Assembly: GCA_965368585.1 (NCBI GenBank) | Contig: CBDUNM010000005.1 | Location: forward strand, 7,786 to 71,785 | Reading direction: 5' to 3' | Length of the DNA stretch: 64,000 bases | Source of the DNA: JARRQB01 sp965368585 | Lineage (GTDB): Bacteria; Pseudomonadota; Gammaproteobacteria; Chromatiales; Chromatiaceae | In this document: piece after piece, positions 36,399 to 43,670 of the stretch | How the letters are laid out: the number at the start of each line of letters is the position of its first letter | How positions within the stretch are numbered: position 1 is the stretch's first letter | The notes under the pieces: generated by a model | What the model saw: only the letters and a program-made list of their open reading frames with translations | What the model was told of the DNA's origin: nothing | Databases searched by the model: none | Made by a program: the position numbers and the translations under genes

Positions 36399-37304
36399 GT
36401 GGAACGTATAAAGCAAGCACTTGAACGGGCCCGGGTCGACCGCGCCGAAGCCGTAGCACAGCGGCCCGCGGATGAAACGGTACAACGAACGGCCATACCG
36501 CCAGGTGCCGTGCCCGCGCCCGAAACCCAGAACATTGTTTACACGCAAACGCGTACAGTCGAACTGTCGCCTGAGTACCTGAAGAGCAACCGCGTTATCT
36601 ATGGTCCGGAAGATCCCCATGCTGAAACGTATAAGGTTTTACGTACGCATGTGTCGCAACGGATGAGACAAAATCAATGGCGTACGCTCGCCGTGACCAG
36701 TCCTACCGAAGCTTGCGGAAAGACGCTCACCACGATCAATTTGGCGATCAGCCTGGCGCGAGAGGTCAATCACACGGTATTGCTGGTCGATCTGGATTTG
36801 CGCCGCCCGACGCTGCGTAAGTACCTCTGCGAAGACGAGATGCCGGGTATCAGCGACTATCTGACAGACGGTCAACCAATTGCCGAATTGTTATTCAACC
36901 CGGGGATCGAACGGCTGGTTGTGTTGCCGGGTAATCAATCCATCAACCATTCGTCTGAAATGTTGTCTTCGCCGCGCATGGTTGCATTGGTGGAGGAGAT
37001 AAAAGCGCGTTATCCGTCCAGGATCATCCTGTTCGATATGCCTCCGGTGCTGGCATGCGACGACGTCATTGCGTTTTCACCGTTTTTTGATGCCGTGACG
37101 GTGGTCGTGGAGGATGGCTCGACGACGCGCCAGGAACTGCAGCGCGCTATGGACCTTCTGGAACATAAGGATTTGATGGGATTGGTGCTGAACAAGGCAA
37201 CTGCACAAACAAGCGGCTATGGCTATGGGTACGGTTACGGCTATGGTTACGGCTATGGTTACGGCTATGGTTATGGTGACGCTACGCGACAGGAAAAGAA
37301 GTAA
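36399..37304 (+). CDS. Bacterial tyrosine (BY) kinase of the EPS locus, with Gly-Tyr tail
   Basis: A 301-residue cytoplasmic ATPase starting at GTG 36399. It has Walker A TSPTEACGKT (about 104-113), Walker A' VLLVDLDLRRPTL and Walker B IILFDMPPVL, as in the XrtA-associated tyrosine autokinase family. The C-terminus is ten consecutive Gly-Tyr pairs (about residues 273-292) before DATRQEKK, replacing the looser tyrosine cluster of Wzc-type kinases. Autophosphorylation of the tail should control its assembly with the chain-length protein. Its likely phosphatase gene upstream (30690) is broken. Confidence 0.93.
   Translation: MERIKQALERARVDRAEAVAQRPADETVQRTAIPPGAVPAPETQNIVYTQTRTVELSPEYLKSNRVIYGPEDPHAETYKVLRTHVSQRMRQNQWRTLAVTSPTEACGKTLTTINLAISLAREVNHTVLLVDLDLRRPTLRKYLCEDEMPGISDYLTDGQPIAELLFNPGIERLVVLPGNQSINHSSEMLSSPRMVALVEEIKARYPSRIILFDMPPVLACDDVIAFSPFFDAVTVVVEDGSTTRQELQRAMDLLEHKDLMGLVLNKATAQTSGYGYGYGYGYGYGYGYGYGYGDATRQEKK
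37215..37274 (+). repeat. Hexanucleotide GGYTAY tandem repeat coding (Gly-Tyr)10
   Basis: Ten 6-base units alternate synonymous codons (GGC TAT / GGT TAC) in a 12-base super-period over most of the tract. The repeat is in frame with the kinase gene, so slippage by whole units changes only tail length. Confidence 0.9.
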
Positions 37305-37401
37305 ATAACTAGTCCTGGTCTCAACCGGTCATTGAGCGGTTTTAAGTTAGTCTTTTGGTAGCTGCGTCGCTTCTCGCTGCGGTAAGTCTGCCCACAACAT
37401 C

Positions 37402-37436
37402 AGCGGTAGCTGCAACAGCGCCCGCGCGCGCTGTTG
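37402..37436 (+). promoter_or_regulatory. Near-ops motif and 9-bp hairpin after the kinase gene
   Basis: AGCGGTAGC (37402-37410) differs from the ops core by one base. It is followed by CAACAGCGC (37413-37421) pairing with GCGCTGTTG (37428-37436). This sits in the 172-base gap before the methyltransferase gene and might be a secondary pause or attenuation site. Confidence 0.35.
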
Positions 37437-37476
37437 ACGGGCGTCTTGTTGTGTTCAATGTTAAAGACGGAAGCAC

Positions 37477-38181
37477 ATGAAAAACCGTGTCACGCGAATT
37501 TTTGACCAAACTGCTCGCCGGGTCGCAGGATACGATCCGCTTTCCGGATTGCGTATCGATCGTGGTCGCGAGTTGCATAAGTTGGGCTCCGTATACGGTG
37601 GTTGGATTGTTCCCGGTCACGTGCTCAACCGGTCAAGCGTCTGTTACTGCGCGGGGGTGGGAGAGGACATCACCTTTGACTTGTCTTTGATTGAAAGCTA
37701 CGGCTGCGACGTTTTCGCTTTCGATCCGACCCCAAGAGCGGTTGAACACGTAAAAAATACTGCCGTTGGTATCGAGCGGTATCATTTTTCTCCCATTGGA
37801 TTGTGGGACGAAGAAACTGCGCTTAAATTCTACGCGCCGAAAAACAGCCAACACGTTTCGCATTCGGCACTCAATCTTCAGGGTACTTCCGAGTATTTTG
37901 AAGCGGACTGCAAGCCGGTGTCGGTGTTGATGCGTGAAAACGGTCACGATCGACTCGATTTGCTGAAGTTGGATATAGAGGGTGCCGAATACCGGGTCGT
38001 GGATTCTTTGCTGAGGGACGAAATTGACCTGCGGGTGCTCTGTGTCGAGTACGATGAAGCCCACCAGCCCTTGGATAAGGGCTACCGTGAGCGAATCGCG
38101 GAGTCGGCCCGCAAACTCGAGGACGCGGGTTTTCGTTTGATCAGCGTGGATGGTAGATCAAACTATACGTTCTGCCGTTAA
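37477..38181 (+). CDS. FkbM-family methyltransferase
   Basis: This 234-residue protein has a SAM-binding core (VCYCAGVGEDITFDLSLIE near 55-73, then DVFAFDPTPRAVEHV) and the FkbM signature LLKLDIEGAEYRVVDSLL (about 165-182). Such enzymes O-methylate sugars, and its place at the start of the glycosyltransferase block suggests it modifies an EPS sugar. GGAAG lies 5 bases before the ATG. Codon use from here on is noticeably richer in A and T. Confidence 0.85.
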   Translation: MKNRVTRIFDQTARRVAGYDPLSGLRIDRGRELHKLGSVYGGWIVPGHVLNRSSVCYCAGVGEDITFDLSLIESYGCDVFAFDPTPRAVEHVKNTAVGIERYHFSPIGLWDEETALKFYAPKNSQHVSHSALNLQGTSEYFEADCKPVSVLMRENGHDRLDLLKLDIEGAEYRVVDSLLRDEIDLRVLCVEYDEAHQPLDKGYRERIAESARKLEDAGFRLISVDGRSNYTFCR

Positions 38182-38280
38182 ACGGTTCGCGCGTCAAACA
38201 TTACTCGCGACATGGCTCGGGATGAACCGAAAGTTGAATCGAAGCCGCCGGACTGATCTGGTGGAACATCCACACGACAA

Positions 38281-39624
38281 ATGTTAATGAACGCTCTACT
38301 TTTACTGGCGCCCATCCTGTTGTTAATAATGGTTTTTCCGATCAGTATATTTTATTTACTGCTCGGCTACCTGGTGCTCGTTGGATGGGGTTCGTTCGAG
38401 ATCGTTGCGGCTCTGAAAATCAAGGTCGGCAGTATCGGCATCGTTCCGCTGGACATACTTTTCGTTGCGCTTTTGTTGTCGCTGTCTGCTTTCATGCTCA
38501 GGCGCATGTTCGGCGGGCGGCGTGTTGCGAGACGTATCGAGACCAAGGTCGCCATTTCAATCATGGTGTTTTACATCGCGCTGCATCTGCTTCGGACGGG
38601 GATGGGTTTTTTCGACGGCGTGCCAAAAGACGCGCTGGTCCGCATGTCGTACGATAATCTGCAGTGCCTGTATTTCTTTCTGCCACTTTTGTTTTTGAAG
38701 TCAGACCGTCAAACGTCCAATTTGCTGCGCGCCGTTGTCGTCCTGTCGCTGATATTCCCGTTCGGACAACTGTTTCTTTCCGAGACCGCGACGACGCAAT
38801 TTATACTAGAGGGGCAGGATACGCTAAGACTTGGATTTGGCGACGCAAATCTGCTTCTGGCGATGGGTTTTATTGCGATTCTCACCTGGGAGCGGTGGAT
38901 ATACCTGGCATTCATACCGGCGGCCGGAATCATGATGCTCGCACATCGTTCCGCTTTTTTGGCAATCGCACTGGCGCTGGTGTCGACCGCGCTGATCAAT
39001 GGCAAGCAGCTTAAGCTAATCGTGGTTTCCGGGTTCGTCGGCGTGGTTATGGTAGGCGCATTGTTCGTCGTGCAAAACACAACCTCTCTCCCGGTGTTCG
39101 ACAAAGGACTGGAGCGTGTCGGCCAGACCTTCGAGACCACCGGGACGACGTCCGCGCGTGTCAGTTCGATTAGCCAGCTTCTCAGCGTCTGGTTGGAAAA
39201 ACCGGTTATGGGTCTGGGTTACCGGGAACTCTATGATCTGCGATCCCGCGCCGATACTTCCGCGCGGGCGTTCAATATTCTGCATTCGCACAATTTCGTG
39301 CTCACGTCCCTGGTGCATACCGGTTTGATGGGCAGTATCCCCTTGTTTGCTATCTGCGGTTATTCTCTTTTGACCGCGTTGCGGTTGGCGCGTAGACCCG
39401 GTATGCGGCAAGCCGGTGCATTTCTGTTTTCGTCGATGTTGTTCTTTCTGGTTTTCGCGTTGATGAACACGGCACTGAGTTCCGCGGGTTATTTGTTCTG
39501 GATACTTAGCGGAACGACTTACTGGCTATTGGATTTCGATCGGCAGAAGGCGAGGCTGAATGAAACTTTGGGTTTGCATACCGGTGCACGACCGTTGCGA
39601 ACTGACCCTGCGTTGTCTCGCTAG
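38281..39624 (+). CDS. Wzy-like polymerase / O-antigen ligase family membrane protein
   Basis: A 447-residue protein with ten to twelve predicted transmembrane segments and a large periplasmic loop (about residues 265-335) containing the family's GLGYRELYD and HSHNFVLTSLVHTGLMGSIPL elements. These fit the Wzy_C/O-antigen ligase superfamily. Because the locus also has Wzx- and Wzz-like genes, polymerase of lipid-linked repeat units is the likelier role. Its end overlaps the next glycosyltransferase gene by 65 bases. Confidence 0.85.
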   Translation: MLMNALLLLAPILLLIMVFPISIFYLLLGYLVLVGWGSFEIVAALKIKVGSIGIVPLDILFVALLLSLSAFMLRRMFGGRRVARRIETKVAISIMVFYIALHLLRTGMGFFDGVPKDALVRMSYDNLQCLYFFLPLLFLKSDRQTSNLLRAVVVLSLIFPFGQLFLSETATTQFILEGQDTLRLGFGDANLLLAMGFIAILTWERWIYLAFIPAAGIMMLAHRSAFLAIALALVSTALINGKQLKLIVVSGFVGVVMVGALFVVQNTTSLPVFDKGLERVGQTFETTGTTSARVSSISQLLSVWLEKPVMGLGYRELYDLRSRADTSARAFNILHSHNFVLTSLVHTGLMGSIPLFAICGYSLLTALRLARRPGMRQAGAFLFSSMLFFLVFALMNTALSSAGYLFWILSGTTYWLLDFDRQKARLNETLGLHTGARPLRTDPALSR

Positions 39625-40456
39625 TCTATCGCATCAGGATTACACCGACTTCGAGGTTATCGTCTGCGACGACGGCTCGACGGACGGTACGGGTGAAGCC
39701 ATTGCCAATCAGTTTTCCAATGTGGTTGTGCTGCGCGGTGACGGAAATTTGTGGTGGACCGGAGCTATCAATCGGTGCGTGGAGTACGTGCTTAAGAACA
39801 CGTTGGATGCGACGGACGACGCGGTCGTCACACTGAATAATGATCTCGAGGTGAAGCCCGACTATCTTGCACGGTTGGCGGACACGGCCAAGCGCTATCG
39901 GCGCAGTATCATTAGTTCTGCTGGATGCGATATCAGTACGGGGACGTTAGTTTCTCCGGGATATCGGCAAAGTTGGGTGACCACCAAGGCAAAGCCGATC
40001 GTTATTGAAAACGACCACTTGCCCGGAGACCCTATGGTCGCGGCGGTCACACATGCTGCAGGGCGCGGCGCACTGATTCCGCTGTCTGTGTTCAGGGAGG
40101 TCGGCCTGTATGACGTGGCGCATCTGCCGCACTACGGAGCAGATTACGATTTGACGCATCGCGCACACCGGCACGGTTTCGGAGTGCTCGTCTCGCATGC
40201 GGCGTGCGTCTTCTCGCACGTGAATGAAACCGGTTCGGTAAAAGTGCGACACGGTGGAATCTTTCAGGCATTTTTACGATATCTGCTCGATCAACGCTCG
40301 CCGGCCAATTTGCGGGTGCGGTGGTGGATCGCGGTGAACAATTGTCCGCGCTGGTTATTGCCAAGTTTTTTAATACTTGATTTGTCGTACATTGTCGGCA
40401 GCTTTTTTAAATACAGGGTCTATGGCTTTCTAGCTTCAAAGTCTTTGCCTGAATAG
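39560..40456 (+). CDS. Family 2 glycosyltransferase
   Basis: The 298-residue enzyme has the GT-A fold signatures WVCIPVHDRCELTLRCLASLSHQDYTDFEVIVCDDGSTDGT and the metal-binding NNDLEVKP, followed by GRGALIPLSVFREVGLYD and DYDLTHRAHRHGFG. It resembles rhamnosyl- and other GT2 transferases of EPS loci. The C-terminal part carries a short membrane-associated region. Acceptor and donor cannot be deduced. The gene overlaps both neighbours, showing tight coupling. Confidence 0.88.
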   Translation: MKLWVCIPVHDRCELTLRCLASLSHQDYTDFEVIVCDDGSTDGTGEAIANQFSNVVVLRGDGNLWWTGAINRCVEYVLKNTLDATDDAVVTLNNDLEVKPDYLARLADTAKRYRRSIISSAGCDISTGTLVSPGYRQSWVTTKAKPIVIENDHLPGDPMVAAVTHAAGRGALIPLSVFREVGLYDVAHLPHYGADYDLTHRAHRHGFGVLVSHAACVFSHVNETGSVKVRHGGIFQAFLRYLLDQRSPANLRVRWWIAVNNCPRWLLPSFLILDLSYIVGSFFKYRVYGFLASKSLPE

Positions 40457-41658
40457 TGTGCGCCGCGAAAATGCCCGACCCGTCAAACTTTCGCCCGATG
40501 CCGACCGTAACTATCCTTCAGCGTGTATTGCCGCATTACAGAATCGCCCTGTTCGAGCGCCTATACGAACGCTTGTCGGACGAAGGCATTAGTCTGAGGT
40601 TGATTTATGGTCAGGCGCTGCCGGGGACCGTGCCGCAAACGTTTGCGCTGAACAAGCCATGGGTGATACGCGTCAATAACCGCTATCTCAGCCTGGGCCG
40701 TACGGACCTGGTCTGGCAACCGGTCTGGCGCCTGACAACGAATGCGGATCTGTTGATCGTGGAGCAGGCCAATCGCCTAATCTTCAATTACTTTCTGCAA
40801 CTCAGGCGTGCCTGGTCGTCTCGTCCCCTGCTGGCGTTCTGGGGCCATGGGCGCAATATGCAAGCAGGGGAAGATTATACTGTGCGTGAGTTCTTCAAGC
40901 GTCAGTTGCTGACCAGGGTCGATTGGTGGTTTGCCTATACGCGCATGAGCGGCGATTTCGTAGTTAAGGCAGGGTTTCCAGCGGATCAGTTGACGATCGT
41001 GCAAAACGCGATCGACACCTCGGAATTACGTCGCGCCAAAGACGCCATAACTGAGTCCGCGATTCGCGAGCTGAAGGCGAATCTTGGTCTAACCGGTGCT
41101 GCTGTCGGCCTTTACTGCGGAGCGCTGCATGAAAACAAGCGCATCGGATTTCTTCTCGACGCATGCCGTTCGATCAAAAAGCGGACGGCGGGATTTCATC
41201 TGATGATCGTCGGTGACGGGCCGGAACGACATCTTGTCGAACGTGCCGCTGCCGGGAACAAGTGGATACACCTTATCGGCCCGAAATACGGCGCTGAGCG
41301 CGTGCCCTATTTCATGATGAGCGACGCATTGCTGATGCCCGGCCTGGTCGGGTTGGTGGTGGTGGATAGCCTGGCCATGAGTCTGCCGCTGATCACTACG
41401 GATATTTCAATCCACAGTCCGGAAATATCTTATCTGGAGAACGGTGTTAATGGGTTGATGGTCGAACCCGATGTGGAGTCTTACGCTACTGCGGTGGTCG
41501 GGTACTTGCAAGACGCTGCACAACAACGGCGGTTGAAAGCCGGGTGCGAAGTAAGTGCCGGGGTTTATACGCTGGAAGCGGCGACGGAGAACTTTGTAGT
41601 AGGCATCAAAGAATGTTTGGCGCGGTCGATGGGTCGTGAGAATACTGCAAATACATAA
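40456..41658 (+). CDS. Family 4-type glycosyltransferase
   Basis: A GT-B enzyme of about 400 residues. The N-terminal domain begins VTILQRVLPHYRIALFERLYERL. The C-terminal domain shows AVGLYCGALHENKRIGFLLDA, HLMIVGDGPERHLVE and MPGLVGLVVVDSLAMSLPLITTD, the nucleotide-sugar-binding region. The start given is a GTG overlapping the previous stop (TAGTG). ATGs at 40471 and 40498 are alternatives. The end overlaps the next gene by 23 bases. Confidence 0.85.
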   Translation: MCAAKMPDPSNFRPMPTVTILQRVLPHYRIALFERLYERLSDEGISLRLIYGQALPGTVPQTFALNKPWVIRVNNRYLSLGRTDLVWQPVWRLTTNADLLIVEQANRLIFNYFLQLRRAWSSRPLLAFWGHGRNMQAGEDYTVREFFKRQLLTRVDWWFAYTRMSGDFVVKAGFPADQLTIVQNAIDTSELRRAKDAITESAIRELKANLGLTGAAVGLYCGALHENKRIGFLLDACRSIKKRTAGFHLMIVGDGPERHLVERAAAGNKWIHLIGPKYGAERVPYFMMSDALLMPGLVGLVVVDSLAMSLPLITTDISIHSPEISYLENGVNGLMVEPDVESYATAVVGYLQDAAQQRRLKAGCEVSAGVYTLEAATENFVVGIKECLARSMGRENTANT

Positions 41659-42826
41659 CTTTTACCGCCTGCCTGGAGGAGAGTGCAGTGTCGTTCGCGC
41701 TGAAAAGGCACTGTTGGAATCGGGTGCTCATGATGTTGCGCTGTTTTCCGCAGACAGTAACGAAATCGCGTCGTGGTCGGTATTGGAAAAAGCGGTGTCG
41801 TATGCACAAATACCGTTTAACTGGCAGGTGCGACGCAAGCTCCTAAGACTTGTGGACAGTTTTCGACCCGAAGTGGCGCACGTGCACAATGTGTTTCCAC
41901 TGCTTTCCCCTTCAGTCTATTACACACTCTACGCAGTCGGTGTTCCCGTCGTACAGACAATACATAATTTTCGATTCATATGCCCCAATGGCCAATTTTT
42001 CGTTAAAGGTAACGTTTGCGAGGCCTGCGCGCAGAAAGGACTGATGTCCGCTGTGTGGAACCGTTGCATGCGAAACAGTGTCTCGACTAGTGCGCTGTAT
42101 GCGGGAGCCATTGCATTGGCTTGGCGTACGCGCAGCATTCCTTGGGCCATCGACCGATATATCGCGCTGAATAAATTTTTTGCGCATAAGTTGATTGACG
42201 CGGGCGTGCCCGAGAGCAGGGTCCGTATCTGCGGCAACTATGTGGATACCATCACTAATGAGCCGAGTTCTAAGGGGGGTTACGTCCTGTACTTGGGCCG
42301 GTTGAGCCCGGAAAAGGGAATCGAAACGCTCCTCGATGCGTGGAGTGATGTAAAGGATGGAAGGCTGATCATTGCGGGCACGGGCCCGTTGGAGGGCGTT
42401 GTACGACGGCGGACGGCCGTACAGGAAGACGGGCGTATCGAGTACGTAGGCTTTGTCAGTGGGCCGGAAAAGACCCGCTTGATCGAACGGGCAAGCTGTC
42501 TGGTGGTTCCGTCGCAATGGTACGAGAATTTTCCGCTATCGGTTGCAGAAGCGTTGGGACTCGGTACGGCGGTCGTCGCCTCTCACATCGGCGGGCTGCC
42601 TGACCTGGTTGAAGATGGAAGGAACGGCTTGTTGGTCGAGCCAGGTAATGTGCAGTCGTTGAGCAAAGCGTTGCAGCGGATTTTGGCCAGTGATGAATTG
42701 GCCCTTGAGTTCGGCGCAAACGCCCAGCGGTCTGCAAAACAACGACTTGGCGCAACGCAGCACGCGAGCCGTCTGCTGGAGATATATACCGAGGCCATCG
42801 AGCATCGCCGATCAGGCACAATCTAG
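41636..42826 (+). CDS. Family 4 glycosyltransferase
   Basis: A 396-residue GT-B enzyme starting at GTG 41636. It carries RILQIHNFYRLPGGECSVVRAEKALLE and VAHVHNVFPLLSPSVYYTL in the acceptor domain. In the donor domain it has YVLYLGRLSPEKGIETLLDAW, LIIAGTGPLEG, and the GT4 signature SQWYENFPLSVAEALGLGTAVVASHIGGLPDLVEDGRNGLLV. A Cys cluster (CPNG, CEACAQ) in the N-terminal half is shared by a subgroup of GT4 enzymes. Specificity is unknown. Confidence 0.9.
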   Translation: MRILQIHNFYRLPGGECSVVRAEKALLESGAHDVALFSADSNEIASWSVLEKAVSYAQIPFNWQVRRKLLRLVDSFRPEVAHVHNVFPLLSPSVYYTLYAVGVPVVQTIHNFRFICPNGQFFVKGNVCEACAQKGLMSAVWNRCMRNSVSTSALYAGAIALAWRTRSIPWAIDRYIALNKFFAHKLIDAGVPESRVRICGNYVDTITNEPSSKGGYVLYLGRLSPEKGIETLLDAWSDVKDGRLIIAGTGPLEGVVRRRTAVQEDGRIEYVGFVSGPEKTRLIERASCLVVPSQWYENFPLSVAEALGLGTAVVASHIGGLPDLVEDGRNGLLVEPGNVQSLSKALQRILASDELALEFGANAQRSAKQRLGATQHASRLLEIYTEAIEHRRSGTI

Positions 42827-42892
42827 TGATTGTCTTTTCCTGTACGAATAAACCGGTGATATAACGCTCTGCGTTTACTGAGAAAATGATCT

Positions 42893-43669
42893 ATGGCTAA
42901 CGAAGTCGATATGCAAAGGGCAAAGCACGATGAGGTCTACCGGACCGGGCCGCGCGGGCACGTGACCAGCACCGAACCCCTGGTGCGTTACCTGACTCGA
43001 TGGCGACTCGAAACGGCTATGGCGACGCTGGTGGATGCGGTCGGTGACCGACTGAACAAAGCCAGCTCGATTTTGGTGATGTGCGCTGGGGAAGGGCTGG
43101 AAGGTACGGTGTTAAGCGATCTGGGGTATACCAATGTCACCGTATCCGATATCTCTCCGGAGGGTGTTAAAGCGGCGTTGACGCGTGACAATCGGTTGAA
43201 TGGATTTGTGTTGAATGCAGAGAACGCGTCTCTTGACGATGCTGCCTACGACATAGTTATTGTTCAAGATGGATTGCACCACCTGCCTCGGCCCGTCACC
43301 GGATTCACCGAGATGCTGCGAATCGCGTCAGTGGGTGTATTATTTCTGGAGCCGCACGATGCGTTATCGGGGAATCTGATGGGTACCGCATGGGAGCGAA
43401 ACGGCGATGCGGTTAATTATGTCTTTCGTTGGAAAAAGAAACTCGTGGAAGATGTTGCCAATAGTCTATTGGGGCCCAACTCGTTTACCAATCTGAGCTT
43501 TTCTTTCTGGCACCACAATCTAGTACTGGACAAGGTCGGCCGCTTGATCGGCGGTGGAAAGCCGGCGATCTTTATTATCGATAGGGTTAAGCGCGTCATG
43601 GATGCCGCCTTCGGCAGATTCGGTAATCAGTTCTGCGGGTTGGTTGTCAAGAACAAGGCGTATCGGTGA
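42893..43669 (+). CDS. Class I SAM-dependent methyltransferase
   Basis: This 258-residue protein has the SAM-binding motif ILVMCAGEGLEGTVLSDLG (about 60-78), an acidic loop (VSDISPEGVKAAL) and motif IV VIVQDGLHHLPRP. This places it in the Methyltransf_11-like group. It lies between glycosyltransferase and glycosidase genes and probably methylates a polysaccharide component. Its stop is directly followed by the GTG start of the glycosidase. Confidence 0.82.
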   Translation: MANEVDMQRAKHDEVYRTGPRGHVTSTEPLVRYLTRWRLETAMATLVDAVGDRLNKASSILVMCAGEGLEGTVLSDLGYTNVTVSDISPEGVKAALTRDNRLNGFVLNAENASLDDAAYDIVIVQDGLHHLPRPVTGFTEMLRIASVGVLFLEPHDALSGNLMGTAWERNGDAVNYVFRWKKKLVEDVANSLLGPNSFTNLSFSFWHHNLVLDKVGRLIGGGKPAIFIIDRVKRVMDAAFGRFGNQFCGLVVKNKAYR

Positions 43670-43670
43670 C

